Shown: positions 27,301 to 41,595 of the stretch, in pieces
Layout of the letters: every line of letters starts with the position of its first letter
Numbering within the stretch: position 1 is the stretch's first letter
Origin: Ficedula albicollis
Lineage: Eukaryota; Chordata; Aves; Passeriformes; Muscicapidae
Direction of reading: 5' to 3'
DNA length: 64,000 nt
Assembly: GCF_000247815.1 (NCBI RefSeq)
Contig: NC_021674.1
Coordinates: 79,640,744-79,704,743 of the forward strand
Made by a program: the position numbers and the translations under genes
Notes under the pieces: generated by a model
What the model was told of the DNA's origin: nothing
Seen by the model: the letters and a program-made list of their open reading frames with translations, nothing else
Databases searched by the model: none

Positions 27301-30300
27301 TCTTAATTTATTTCTGTATTTGTACAATTTACAGTAAAATATTTAAATTATTTCTTCATCAAATATGGTTTCACAGTTCTCATTGCAAGGGTCACATATA
27401 CCTTTCCTTGGCAGTTTTCCAGAAAGATTATAGTAAATAATATTGGTAAAGTTTCACATTTGAGAGAGAAATATATATTAAAACTCAATTGACTAACAGT
27501 GATGCAGTATCTTGTTATGTAATGGTCAACAAAACCATAATTCATGTACTTTTTATTTGGCAGTAGTAAAGCCACTGCAGTTTTCTCTTTCTAGCATGAA
27601 GTGAGAATAAAAGTGAAGAACAACAGAACTCAGCTATTGTATTTCAGCAGATTGAAATTTTCAAAATGCCACTTCTGCTTCTCTCCAAATGAAAAAAAGG
27701 TTGATTGTAGAGACAATAGCATATTATATCTTTGGGAAAATAGTTTAGAAATATTCGAAAAGATCAGAGATGTGGCAGCATTGTTAGAACCATTGTGCAG
27801 AGACTTTATATGAATTGCCAAGCACTGTAGATGTTTTCATTTACTGGGAAGGGAACTGTAAATACGCAATATTGCTTTTTATGTTACTAACTTCAGTGAG
27901 TTAGTGTTTAATTGGTATACAGAAAAATTTCTGCCAGTGAGTTTACTACCAAATGCTATAATGAAATGTCACTTCTTTTTAAAAAGTGTTACTTTCCCTT
28001 GGTTAGCTGAAGTACTAAATCCATTTCAGTAAATGAATCTATTGATTTTAGCTTAATGTGTTGTAATAAAAAATATTTGAGCATGTTCTCAGTGGTAGAT
28101 TCATGAGATGCCGTGCTGGATTCTGTACAGCAATGATGTGAGATTTTTCTCTATTTTTCGTGCATGAAGTAGTGAAGTCAGCATTGTTTCAGAACAGAAT
28201 TAATGACCTGGGGTCTGCTGAAAGCCAGTTGTCTCACTTAACTGTGCAGAAGCCATCCATGGACTCTCGCTGGGTCAGCCAAGACCCTGATGGTGCTTTA
28301 AGTGGGAGGCAGTGATGCTCTAGCCAAACAGAGCTCTTGAACCTCTTGGTCCTTGCAGAGGTGGTTAATACTGACCGTGATCCTCACTGTCTTGAGGAGC
28401 TGCCCATTGCCTGCGTGTTCCTGCTGCACCACACAAGAAATAAAATGCCCCATTAGTCTTGTACATTAACCTACCCAGGTGTAATTTAACAGAAATACAC
28501 ACAAGTGCAGCCCAGCTTCTGCTTCATTTCATTAGTGGGTCATGGTTAGCCATGCTTGATTGGTGATCGTTGCAGGAGCAGATTAACTACATGTTGTAGC
28601 ATTTCTTTTAAACCTTTCTGGGGTGTAGGGAAGAGGCTGATCTGTAGCAGAGGCAATGTAAAGGAATATACAAATCAGGATTAGAGACAATAGTGGTTTT
28701 GTTCTTTTAGAAAATAATGCAAGGTACAATTACTGCAGTTTAGTACATCATTACATTCTCTTTCCACGTGTTACACTTTGGGTACCATTAATGCATAGAA
28801 AGGGGTTTCAGAATACTTCAATACTTCAATAGAAGGAAAGCAAAGGATGTCTCTGATTAATTTAGAAGGACCTTTATAGATCAGTGAGTTAGGTTTTGGA
28901 TTTACAATAGTGAAGTTAATGCTAATGCAAACACTAAAGCAAACAGACTTTGAATTACTTAATAACTACCTTGTTAATATTTCATTCATAACTTTAAGGA
29001 AAAATCTGTACTAACTAATTACTAATTAGTAATTAGTGCTAGTAGTTATAGCAGGAAACTACAAACCAAGACTTTTTCATTAATTTCCCCACTGTGTGTG
29101 CTCTTGCCTGACAAATCAACTCCCTTTTACTTTGTACTTCTAAACTGCAGAATTATGTACATAGAGGTGTTTTATCTAAACCGTGCTAATGAAATGAGTT
29201 TAACATTACAAGTTACTTATACGTATTACAAGTGTATAAGAATGCACTTTGAGGTTATTGGATAGCAGTTTTACAGACTCGCCATTGCTGTTACCATGTT
29301 TTTCTTTCTCTTTTCCTGTCTCTGTTTTTCTAGGGAAGAGCCTTTAAGGATTTATTTTTTCCTGGGTGGAATTGTTAGTGTCACTGGCTGTCTCAAAAAG
29401 GGCTTATGATGTTACTTGAAATACTATTACATCATGTGAAAAGCAAAACAAATATTTTTAGCTGTATTTGGTAGCGAACTAAGGCTGTTTTGGTCCCTGG
29501 CCTTAGGTAGGAGAGGACAGAAGCTCAAACACAAGTGTAGCACTTGAGCAGAGCACTCAAATTAAGCTCAGGATTCTGTGGAATTGAAGAATTGGCCTGT
29601 GCAGAGATCTTTGTGGGGGACAGCTTTAAGATAAGGGTTTTCTTGGAGATGTCATATGGTTAGAAAACTCAAGAGTCTTTCGTTGGCTTTGCTTCCTTAG
29701 CTATTGCTGACCAAGTGGGTGAAGTCATTTCATGAAATAAGTGTGAAGACTAAATGTTGTTGCTCACCTACTTTGTTGTTGATCCCACATATAATAACAA
29801 AATATATGGACAAAGCCATTAAAGCTGTGCTCATGTACAGTGGGCTTTCCCAGATTTCCTATCTTTCAGGGCTTTGGCAGGACCAGCTATTAACCCATTA
29901 ATTATTTCCTGTTATCAGCACTCACCATTCAAAGTTGCAATCCCTTTTAGCTGATGGTAAAACAAAAACTCAGATACAGTCCTTATTCATTTGGCTGGAA
30001 ACACTGCTGCCCAAACAGACCAAGGAGTTTATAGGTTTCTCCGACCACATCTTGCAAAATCCATTATATTTTTTGTAGCCAGCTGTGACTCTTGAAAGTC
30101 CATGAATACTGTCATTCCTCTGCCTCGTGATTACTGCAGTCTGTGTTGCCCCACCCCACATCCATTACCGTGGTGTCCTGGTAAATCTGGCTTCCGAACT
30201 CTGCAGACTCATTAATAACGAGGCTTGGAAAGGAAAGAGGAGCTTGCAATGAAAGGTAGAGCAGTAAAAATCCCTCTATAGCCTCATTTATCGACAAATT

Positions 30301-31185
30301 TGTGCCATTGATAGATTAGCCCTTGCTTACCTTTCTTTCAGCAGACTGACCTCATCAGCTGGCAGGCACCCTAAAACCATTTGCAGTTACTGAGCCACGA
30401 TTAACTTCTCTGTCGAGCCTCCTACATTCTGTAGCCCCACAATGATCAAGAAGACCTGTGTGCTTAGATACTAGATTGTAGGTCAGATTATACATCATGT
30501 CATTAATTGCTTTTGAAGAAGAAGGAAAAAGCTTTCTGTGTCTTAAGCCTCAAAGCCATTTAGGCTTTGAAGTTTAAAGGAAACCATTCGAGAAAGGGGA
30601 GGGAGTTCATGCCAGCTCAGTGCTATAAAGGAAGATGAGAAGTGGGTTAGGGCAGTTGACTTTCACTACAGCACTTCCTTTGATCAAAGCTAATTTTTGA
30701 AAGTCTGCGTTAAGTCAGCAGCTATTAATCTTTTTGTTGTGGTGTATTATCTGTAATGGGAAGAAAAAGATTATTTTCCTTCTAATTGAAATCTTAAAAG
30801 GATGAAAAATCCCTAACGTGACTTTTGCAGCTTTTTTCCCAACACATCTTTGCTTTATTATTTTGATGTCATAGCACTGCTGAGATTATTTTTGTTGTTG
30901 TTGTTATCATTGTTTGTCTCCTCTTGGCTTTGTGTTGTATATTATTGCAGTGTTTCATCAAGGCAGTTATCAGCTTCCTCATTCAAGTGGTTCTAACAGT
31001 CACCTAAACTCATCCTATTAAAACTCATTATTTACAAAAATAAAGGTGGAATCAGCAGCGTTGTGAAGTCCAACCTCAGCAATCAGGTGTAAGAATGCCC
31101 CCTCAAAATGGCAGAGTTTTAAAAATTATTGTAGCTTGACATTTTTTGTCATGAATTACAAAAATAACGGTTTGTGCTTTATTAT

Positions 31186-31818
31186 TGTCATGGTTTAAGT
31201 CCAGCCAGCAGCCAAGCCCCACTCAGCCACTCTCTCATCCCCCATCAGCAGCATCAGGGAGAGAATAGGAAGGCTAAAGGTAGGAAACTCATGAGTTGAG
31301 ATAGAGACAGTTCCGTAGGGAAAGCAGAAGCCGTGCACACAAGCAAAGCAAGGGATGAATTCCCTGCTTCCCATGGGCAGGGGGTGTTCAGCCATCCCCA
31401 GGAGAGCAGGAACCCACCACACCCAGCAGTGACTTGGGAAGGCAAATGTTGTCACCCCAAATGTCCGCTTATTCCTTCTTCCCCAACTTTATGCGCTGAA
31501 CATGATGTTCCATGGTCTGGAATGTCCCTTTGGCCAGCTGGGGTCACCTGTCCCAACTGTGTCTCCTCCCAGTCTCCCCCAGCCTCCCCAGCAGCCTGGC
31601 AGTACAAAAATCAGGAAAGGCCTTGGCTCTGTGTCAGCCCTGCTCAGCAATAACAAAGACATCTCTATAGTATCAACCCTGTGTTCAGCACAAATCCCAA
31701 ACCCAGCCCCCTACCAGCCACTCTGAAGGAAACTAACTCCACACCGGTGAACACCAGCACACCATGTAATACCAGCCACTGTGAAGAAAATTAATGCTAC
31801 TCCAGCCAAACCAGCACA
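31186..31818 (-). mobile_element. Avian endogenous-retrovirus LTR (solo), minus orientation
   Basis: On the + strand it opens tgtcatggtttaag at 31186, followed by ccagccagcagccaagcccc, and closes ccagcaca at 31818. This is the reverse of a widespread bird LTR whose sense strand starts TGTGCTGG and ends near a ...TTAAACCACGACA-type motif. Read in the sense (minus) direction, a GCATAAAG TATA-like site lies near 31490. The expected ATTAAA poly(A) signal near 31295 is mutated. I saw no clear target-site duplication and no internal viral coding sequence next to it, so it is an old solo LTR. Orientation is antisense to RNGTT. Confidence 0.85.
31713..31818. repeat. Duplicated edge of the minus-strand LTR (58 bp offset)
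   Basis: A segment of about 48 bp starting accagccact (31713) and ending ccagcaca recurs at 31771-31818, separated by about ten bases (ccatgtaat). The copies are clearly diverged (for example gaaggaaactaactcc versus gaagaaaattaatgct), so this duplication is older than most others in the window. It repeats the 5' edge of the LTR in its sense orientation. Confidence 0.8.
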
Positions 31819-33230
31819 AATATATAATACAAATACAAAACCTGAAAACTTCGTTAAAAAATAAGATGTTATTCTGCTGTAAGAGACTTCTCTGATTTCA
31901 GGATCTGACATTCTTCTAGAAAAATGATTACATGTACCATGTAAAAGCTAGGATGAGCAAGACTGAGCTCTCCTCTCTGGCTCAACCCTTTGGTTCTTAG
32001 GAGACTTGGCTAATGACAAACTATTCAGTCTAATTGAGTAGATAGGTATCAAAAGAATTTCTATTTCCTACAAGTGCTGTAAATCTCCCTATGTTCTAGT
32101 GTCAGATTTGTGAGTAACTAGGAATTGCCTCTGAAATTTATGAAGGAAAAAGGTACTATTTTTTTGTAAATACATTCTACGCAAAAACTAAAACATTAAA
32201 TATGGGAGATTAAAAGCAAATTTACTGTTTCTGGTCTTAGTTTATCTGCACATTCTCTCTGTACAATCTCAGTGTTTTCAAGTATTAATAGAGTTTCTAG
32301 ATGTTGAAAGTATTTATAAATTTATAATCTTGCTCCCTACCCCCATTTTTCTAATAATGCTTGCATAGCATGTTTAATAATTTACATATCACTTAGATAC
32401 CAGTATTTGATAAAGTCAGTATGCCAAATTCAGCCTCCAGTGATATATTCCTTTGTTTGCCTACTAGAGTGCAAAGTACAAAGTAAAATTTTGATTATAT
32501 CTTTCTTAATGTTGTTTTTCAGTAACATTCTGAAGCAAAGAAATTTGAACCATGGGGGAAGCAAATCTGCTAAGAAACCAGTTTGGGCTTTGTTAGGCAG
32601 TGAAGTAGACATATGAATATATTACATATGATTATCATAAAATTAGGGGCTGGAAATGGAGCAGTCATGCTGCTGCATTTTAGACAGTACATTTATAATA
32701 AGCTGTAATAAGGTAAACACTTTGAATGGATATAAGAAGAGGCATTACTTGTGATCACAAATGTTTGTTCAGTTCATGCTTTTGAAGCTCAATTTAACAC
32801 AGCAAACAAATTTCCTTAGAGTGTTGACGCAGTTGTTCTCGGTGGTGAATTTTGATTTATGGGGAAAAAACTTTAAGGAAGTGGTTGTTTGGGTTCTAAA
32901 TGGAAGAAAGGAATATGATTCTTGATGGCTGTAGTTTGTAAGCTGTGTGTTGTTACAAGTAAAAGTGGGTTTAAAAGACTCACTTGCCATTACTTGATAC
33001 TTTAGATTCTAGTTTAAATTTCTTTTGGTGTATCCTGATATGATTTGGCATCTTTCTGAAAGAGTAAAAACCCATAGTTTCTAAGAACATTTCAGAAGCT
33101 AGGTAAGAAATAATCAGAATTAGGTTTAGGGCCCAATCCTGCTGACACTAGTATGAGCTCATGGGTCTTCTGAAGCTGCTAAAAGGCAGATAACTAACAA
33201 GGATAAGAGCTTGTAGAGCTGGATCCAACG

Positions 33231-33410
33231 TGAATAGCGATCAGATAGTGTCTGAACTTATAAAAGTAGTTTTTCCTTCCATAGAAGGGTTGCTGGGAAG
33301 CTCCTGATAGCCCAGACTTATGAATAGTGATCAGATAGTGTCTGAACTTACAAAAGTAGTTTTTCCTTCCATAGAAAGGTTGCTGGGAAGCTCCTGATAG
33401 CCCAGACTTG
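33231..33410. repeat. Two-copy tandem duplication, 90 bp unit
   Basis: Units begin tgaatagcgatcagatag (33231) and tgaatagtgatcagatag (33321). Both end in ctcctgatagcccagactt. About four positions differ over 90 bp. The 30-codon period explains the repeated peptide seen on the minus strand. Confidence 0.92.
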
Positions 33411-34360
33411 TGGAGTCTCCCTCTAACCCATCCCTGGTTGTGTGACAGCAAGTGACAGAATCCCTTGTATGGTGTAAGAAGTACAGGTAAAACAAGATTA
33501 GCCTAGTCTTCTACAATAGCAAGAGCTTAGGTCCAGAGTACAGATGAAAAACAGTAATATGAATAAGTACCCTATAAAATCCAGAGCAGCACAAAGACTG
33601 ATCTGGAAATCCATCCTATTCAAGGTGAATTCCAGCATGTGAAAGGTAGCAAATGTCAGAAAAATTCCTCATCCTATTCTGACACAATCATCTAAGGTCT
33701 CTTTCATTTATTTTGAGGTGTAGGAATAGTGTTGCCAAAGTGATTATAAAATAGTGATAGCATTGTTTTGTCTCTATAAGACTTGTTTGGGTTTCTATTG
33801 ATAAATTATTAACAAGATTTCAGCTGCCCTGTGTCACAAGATTTCTTGGTAGCGTGAGTGTAAGTACCTGAGGGTAATTAAGATTGGGTTTAGAGAACCT
33901 AATGGGGGGTAAATGCTTTCCCTGTGGTGTGGCTGTAAACTATCTCTTTCTTCCTCATTTGCAAACTGAGAATAATAAGCCTTAAGAAATTAATAATTTA
34001 TGAATGAGCTAAGTGTGTTTTCTAACTATATTCTTTATGTATAACTCTTGTCTCCTGGATCTTTGTGTCTCATTATGCAGCACCCCCTGTTTGGGGCAGG
34101 CTCCCTTTTGCAAAAGCAGTCTGGGTGAACAGAGCACAAATGAGGGTTAAGACTGGCTTTCACAAGCTAGCTCATGGCAAGTAGAGGCACAGTCCTTAAA
34201 ATGTATCAGGCTGTAAGTGAAATATTTTCTCACAGAATAATTTCTATATTATTATTTAATCTTATTTTGCCAGATTGCACTGTATATCCTTGTTCTCCCT
34301 CATGCATTTGCTTACCTTTCTGATGGGGTTGGCTTTTTCTTTCAGAAACCTCCTGTGAAT

Positions 34361-34459
34361 TTCTTGTCCTTCACTGAAAGGATTTTGGTTGGTTGGTTGG
34401 TTGGTTGGTTGTCTTGTCCTTCACTGAAAGGATTTTGTTTGGTTGGTTGGTTGGTTTTT
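34361..34459. repeat. 50 bp duplication with (GGTT)n tracts
   Basis: The block tcttgtccttcactgaaagg followed by a ggtt tetramer run occurs at 34362 and again at 34412. The tetramer runs differ in length and the second starts with gttt instead of ggtt. Confidence 0.9.
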
Positions 34460-35101
34460 GCATAACCTGCTGAACAGTTTTGCAGTTTGCTGCAGCATTT
34501 TACTACTATGCTTGCATCTGCCTGTTTTTCTTTGGAACTTAAACACTTTCAAGTTTCAGTACTGACTGCAGGGATTATTATTATTAGCACAGTTACTTAT
34601 AATGTGGCAAAAGCAAGGTGGTCATCTTTGGCCTCTGCAAGGTTACCCCAGGTGCTTGCAGAGCATTGTTTTTACCTCTTCCTATAAATTCATGAGCTGT
34701 AGAGGAGGTGAAGCTCTACACCAAACAAATCCTCTCTGCAGTAAGGTCACACTGGCAGCTTGCTTTGAGAGCTCTGTTGCTGCTCTCTTAATGCCTGGGT
34801 GTTTCTGCAGTTCCCCTGAGAGTTTCTTGCTCTTTCATCAGCATGCTGAGGGTCAGAATTGTATGAGCTGCTTTTTCAATAACACTTTATTTAAGAACTC
34901 GTCACAGCAGAGCTATGCCAAGTTCATGAATCCTCAACCCAGAATTCTTCCGTTTCTCAGTTTTTACAGGAGATGTACAGATTTTTTTCCTTTAATTCAG
35001 AGACCTGTGATGATAGAGTGCAGGGGCAAGGATATTGATCAGGGGGACAATAATTTATTACTTTGTTTCATTTAACTGTTCAAGATATATATGGACACCC
35101 G

Positions 35102-35222
35102 TATATGGACAGCCAAATCTCTGCATCCCATCCTTGATGATGATTAAAGAAAATAGGATTTATATATGGACACCCAAATCTCTGCATCCTATCCTTGATG
35201 ATGATTAAAGAAAATAGGATTT
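35102..35222. repeat. Two-copy tandem duplication, 61 bp unit
   Basis: Units start tatatggacagcc (35102) and tatatggacaccc (35163). They share ccttgatgatgattaaag and end aaaataggatt. A third, very short tatatggacaccc copy lies just upstream (about 35090). Confidence 0.9.
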
Positions 35223-38200
35223 TTTAAAGCATTAGAGTTCTCTCAGGAGTTAGATGGAGATGGCAATGTCTAGCAGGAAGGTCAGCTGCTCTTTGAGTAA
35301 TGTAGGTACCCGAGTTATAATGACCAAAGAGTTTATTAGTTTACCATGGCAAATGGCTTGACCATTGGGTAAAATGAGACATATAAAAGTAATAAAAAAT
35401 AAAATATAAAAGAGTGGTCATTGAGCAAAACATTTGTGCAAACACACGTTTATTTCCACATCTTGGTCTAAGCAGTTACCAGTTACCTGCTTTGTCATAG
35501 GTCCCAATGTGTTCCTCTGAGAATCAAAAGCAAAGCCCAGGAAAACACTGGTGTCTTACAGATAGTTCAAATGCTGTTGCAAAGTCAGGTGTACAGGAGA
35601 CCTTCCAGGATACATTAGGAAACCTATTTCCAGCTGGCACTGAAAGTCATTAAACTTGTAATAGCACTGATAAGAGGAAGGCTTTTTATTTCTGATGTTT
35701 CCATCTGTCTCTTGCCAGGAAAACCCCAGGACTCCAACCCATTATATGTATCAGAAAACAGTATCCATATTTTTAATTACTGCATGTAAGAATGAGAGAT
35801 TCTTTGAGAAAATATTTTGTGTGAAAAAGAAAGACTAAATCATGAACTGAGAGTGCTAGACACTGGAAATCAAAAACAAACAAAAAAATCCCACAATTTA
35901 AAAAAATCTCATTCTTGTAATTTGGAAACATGATTTTTCTTTTTTGCTTTTTCTGTGATTCTATGGTGCTTGGTGTTAACGTTGTGGTTTAATGAGGCAT
36001 GAACAAAAATGCTGAAATTTTATATTTCTTAATATTCCTTTTCAGGAATGACATCTCAAAATTGGAGAATTTCCATTTCCTGTGTACATAAGAAGCAGCA
36101 TAGCTGCACTTAGAAGGCTTTATTAATGTTAAATAACCATCTCAACTGCATTGTGTTTACTCAAGCTGATAACCATTTGTTGGGTAATACATTCCTTAAA
36201 AAAGAAACACAATTGGCGTGTCTAGTTTAGCAAGAAAGCTGTGGTTTGATAAAATAATCTCTTGAATCATATAAAAAAATAGAAATTAAGCTGCATTACA
36301 AAATCTGTTTGGGCTTGAGTAAAAATGCAAAGCAGATTAACTGATGAACTTTTTCCAACAGACAGTATTCACGTGGCTCAGTGTACACCATTTATGTGAA
36401 CAGGCTTTTAATAACCATCTTGTAGATTTTTTATTCTTTGAGAAGTTTGACTGTGAAAATCATGAGATACTTTATGTGAATGGGGAAAAAAGTTCTTCAG
36501 AAGCATCTGATTAAACAGTCCAAGAGTTAGAAAGAAGCACTGAATGAACAGCTTGAGATTTGTGTTAGGTGATGGACTGTGCCCTATAAGTGCCAGGTGC
36601 TCTATTAACTTCATGTCTGCTGACTGTCTCATATGTTCTCACTCAAATCAGTCTAATTTCTTATACTCATGACCTCACCAGCAATCACATGTAAGAGTGC
36701 TTTCAAAGGATCTGTGTTTCTCACACCTCATTTCCTCTCAATTGCCTTGGTTTGAAGTGAATGTCCTTGGAGTTCCTCACCTGTAAGTGTTTGGTCTTCA
36801 AAAAGATATTGCTTTGAGTTGGGCTTATCTTTCTATCTTCAGAAATTGTTTTTGTTTTGTTACTGCTGCTTCTTTATTTTTTCTGTCTCCATCCTATTCC
36901 TTCAGGAAGTCTTGACCCCTCTTTGTTTCCTCAAATTCCCACGTAATTCTTCTTTCTGTTCCTTGACTGGTGTGATTGCATCTCCCTGATCTTCAGATGT
37001 TGCCCTAATACTGTGAAGTCAAAGTACCAGTGGGCAGCTTAATTTTTCTTCTTGTCTTGGACATTCCACACCACTGGAGAAGTTTGGAAATAAAGTCTAT
37101 TGTACTTTGCAGTTGTGGGCAGTCACAGCATTGGGAGACAAATGCAGAAATTGGAATTTGAGATATGGTCTTTTGCCATAGAAGTTTTATTTACTAGACT
37201 GTCATTTGTGGCTGAATATATCCCAATACCCTCAGGACTGGGAGCTCACTCATGTCATGGGTTTGGACAGTTCTTACAAAAATAAGATTTATTTTTGCAG
37301 GGTGACCTCCTAAGGGAGGTGTGGGTTTCCAGTTCTCCTGCAGTGGGAGACTAGGAAGCAACCAAAAGGTTTCTCCTTCATGACCACACAGCTGATGATT
37401 TATTTTGGGATGTGACTCTTTCACTTTTTTGTTCACTTTAGCTGTGGAATTGTATCCTAATGGAGAAAATGTAGTTGTGATACCAGTTAGAGGAAGAATT
37501 GCTTTCTGAGCCTTATGTAGCAGCTCTAAACTTTTCTCACCTTCAGGCACTGGTACTTGTGTTTAAAAAAAGAAAACAAACAGTTCTTGTGTTTGAGCAT
37601 ATCAAAAGGAAATGCTGTCATTGCTCATGCTAGCTATAAAAAGGCAAATTCTTCTTAGAAAATAGAAACTCATTGCATTTAGAATCTATCTTGCCTTTAT
37701 GTCCCTTTTACTTTTTAATTCTGTATTTGAAAATAAAGATGTTTTTAATTTTGTGAGATTTCAACAGCTGCTTTTGCTCATTTTTCTCTCATGGAAGTGA
37801 AGGTTTTCTGCATCTACTATTATGATCTTTTCTTCTGGGACCTTAAAAATTGGCTGATTGACTAGGGATATGGAGTAAGAATAGAAATGGGTGGATTGAA
37901 GAATGTTTTTCTATCTGTGTTTGGTAATGGGGGGAAAGTGCAGCAAAAAGGCATTCAAAGCGAGAAAGAATTTTAAATGGAATGGTTTAACATTTTGCTT
38001 GCAAACATCACTTTCTTTAAATGGGATTATTTACTAAACTGAAATAATTTCAATTGCTTTGAAAAAAAGCATGCACATGGAAACATAAAACTTCTTTCAA
38101 CCAAGTCTCCATTTATCTAAAGGCCTATCTCCTTTTTTCTTTCTAAAGAACTTGAAAATAGGAAAAGTAGATGCATTTGTAAAGTTTAAGCCTGTCCATT

Positions 38201-41200
38201 GTAGCTGCACTTTCTGAAATACTAACTTAATTACCTTAACATCTAAATTTGCATTGTTAATGCCTCTTATGTGGAGTAGGAGCTTGCCCAGCAATTTCAT
38301 TCTCCTTTGGGTTTAAGGGTGATGAGACTAATGTTTGAGCAGAAAGATGGACCAGTCTGATAGTCAGGTGCCCTGTGGAGAGACACAGAAAAGCATTGGC
38401 CTGCAGAGATAGTAAAGGCATCTTCATGAGACTGGAGCTAGCTACATTCAATTTAAATGGTTTATTCTCTTTCTCAGCTGGATATATTAGGGTTTTTTTC
38501 ACATTTTGCTCTGATTTAACATAAACTGTGGCTGCATGTTGCTCATCCCAAAACGACTCTGTTATTCAGCCAGGCAAGAAAATTTGAAATGGGTTAGATA
38601 TTTTAAACTTTTTAAATATATTTTTCCTTTCTTTCAGAACATAGGGGATAGAAGGAACCTGGAAAATGAGAGATTTCCTAAGAGTTAGCTATCTTAATTT
38701 TTAGAAAAAGAAATAAGCTTACGCCACTGAAGTTCTTCCCAGTGAATGGCCCAGATGATGAGGGTGGAGGAAGCCTTTCTCAGCAGGGAGGGGAAGATAT
38801 AATCATGTAATCTGACATTCTTAGGCAATGGTCTTGTATTACATCAGTCTGATTTGATAATGAACTATTGCTGAAATGGGGATGCAGTTCAAGCCCATTT
38901 TTTTCCAATCACACCTTTCAGATTAGCTGTAATGTAGTGAATCAGCTTCCAAAAGAATGCTCCTCTGTGTTTTTGGAAATTATTTCTATTGGGCAGATAG
39001 GCTGGTTTCTGATAATCAGATCAAGTACGGGCAGGAACACTGAACATTGCTGCTGCTGAACAATTTCATTCATCTTGAAAATAAATAAATGTACAAGTTG
39101 GTGTTTGTCCTTGCCAGGACACAGTTGTAGCCCAGACCAGTGCTACTGGTGCTACTGTTCTGATGCACACCACCTCTGACAGTCCCGTGTCCAAGACTTG
39201 ATTCTTTGGGATTCTAATTCTGACTGGCTGTCCGAAAATAGGATAAGGAATAAATGTTTAATTAAGGCAGGCTCCATGGAGTCCTTAGTGTGGTGGGAAT
39301 TTCTGTCTTGAAATTGCTGAATGCTGGTTCAAGGCCTTTCATCAACAGTATGGCAGGAGCACTGGCACTGTACCAGCACTGAGCATAAGCATTTTGGCTG
39401 AGAACTGCCATCATTCCTAACTGACCTTCTGTGAAGCACTAGAAGCTAGAAGAAGTACCTCTCAGGAAGAGAAGTGATGGTGCATTATTTGAATACTGCT
39501 ATGGACTGTAATATTTAAAGGGAAGACGGAGGGATGAACACACTGCAAAGGGAGAATCAAGAAGACAATGTGCTGAAGAGATCAGAATTAATTCCCAAAG
39601 GGAAGGAATTTCTAGACAGTTAAATTTGATAGTTTCTCTGTTCCATTTTAAATCTGAATTACGAGAAAGTAGCATGTGCATGATAGGTAGATAGGTGGTG
39701 TGAATTAAGGATACAAGAATCACTGCAGCCTTGTTCAGTCCTTTGTATAAACAATGCCCATTTAGAAGTCTACTAAGATGCAGTAGTGGAAGAGTGTTTT
39801 TAATACTGAAAGTGTGTTTTGCTCAGAATACTTGTAGTTTTAATCAAATGGCCAGCAGTTGCTAAAAGGTACTTTTATATTAGAATAAGTACCTTTGTAA
39901 GACTAGGGTCACTTAACAAAGTACAGGGAAGAGTAGGTGCTGTATTTCTTCCTTTGTAAAGTAATTACTACAACTTTCAATTGTTAAAGGCTGTGATCAC
40001 CAGTTTTCTTAACAGGAAAATTCATTTAAGTCAATGCCTTGGCAGGTGTTCATATTTTGTGGAAAGATCCATCTTCCACATTGCTAATGAATGGCCAAGC
40101 AAGTCTCTTGGTAGTTAATAATATTGCTTAATTGCTGCAGTCAGATAAAGCTGCCATCTAATTTATTGCTATTCTGAGCATCTGAACACTAGAAGAATCA
40201 TAAGCCATGAGAAAACCTTATGAGGTAGGTGGTTAGTTGAAGTCATTACCTGCAATTTTATACATTTCCTTCTCTGTCAGGTGATCTTTCTAACGTTTGC
40301 CTGCTTTGGCAAAAGTCAGACATGTGGCCATACCCCCTGCTGCCCCCACTTCCACTAGGCAGCTGTTTTCAAACTAATATACCTTCCCAAGGCACCGCAC
40401 AGCCAGGAGTTTCTTCATGGGTTTATGTATCTATAGTATGCTGGAAAAGGATGTTGTGTTTTCCTGCATACACCTAATGAAACATAATGCATCCATAAAC
40501 GTGTCACTCAAACCTCTGGACTGCATGTAGCTTTTCAGTGTGGATAGAAGAAGTGCAGTGCTGTGCAGAGCATTCTGCAATAGAAAAGATTGCTAATCTG
40601 AGTAATCTAATGATCAAGAAAAGGCACAAACTTCACTTAAGAAGTAAATGATTTGAGGAAAAAAACTCTTTGCAGGTGCTGGAATGGATAAAGTATAGTG
40701 TGTGACATGAAAACTTGGCTCAAACTCTGTCAGTCCTGCAGCAGGACTCAATAGTAAGCGAGTCTTACAAAATTTTCTTGAAGTTCCATGTTCACTTGAC
40801 AAGTAGAATCCTAGGGGTGCTTATCCAGGAGGGAACACCAGTATTCAGATTAAATACCAACAATGTTAGGATTCTTTTTATCAAATCTTGTACTGTGCAG
40901 TATAGGAGGACTTGATCCATGCTCAGGACCACCTCCTTAATGAATTGTCTTTATCTGGGAGTTAATGGAAAAGGGGTTCATGGGTTTTTCCACTGTATGT
41001 GCTATTAAGTTGTCTGGAGACAGCTATGGCCTTTTTAAAATCTGCATCTCTCTGACAGTAGTAAATTCCCGTGTCACTGTTCAGGATCAAGTAGACAACA
41101 GAGGTGAAAAATTATGCTAATGAATTGCAATAACCATCTCCTTTTTATGAGAGCGCTTATGCATAAGATCCTGAATCCAAAGTGTTACATTACCTTGTAC

Positions 41201-41595
41201 AGCTTTTTATTGGTAAACTATAGCAACTAAACGCAGCAGCTAGCAGTTAAATACAGCTTTATACTGCTGAAGAGGCTCTTTGGAACAAAGTGAAGTATAT
41301 GGGTAAAATTGTTAAAGTGTTAGATAAGGTTCCCAGGTTACCATGGTTACATGAAAATTTTTGCATTGTATCATAGATTAGGATGCATAGGATGAAGTAG
41401 CCAAAACAACTACGAAGTCCAATGCATATAAACTACATTTCCAAACCACACAGCTTTGCCAAATAGAAAGACAAATAGCTCAGGATATTGGCTGCTGGCA
41501 AATCTATGAATCAATAAAGAGAGGCCTGAAGGAGGTTTAGAATATATGTCATTTGTAAGTCTGCATTATTTTGAAGTTACAGTCTTAATTTTTAA

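Noticed and set aside
31186..31818. Plus- and minus-strand ORFs of 63-106 codons at 31.2-31.7 kb
   Set aside because: They fall inside the solo LTR, which is non-coding.
34602..35075. 157-codon plus-strand ORF in the large intron
   Set aside because: No recognisable domain, no splice context needed by RNGTT, and composition like the surrounding intron. Treated as chance.
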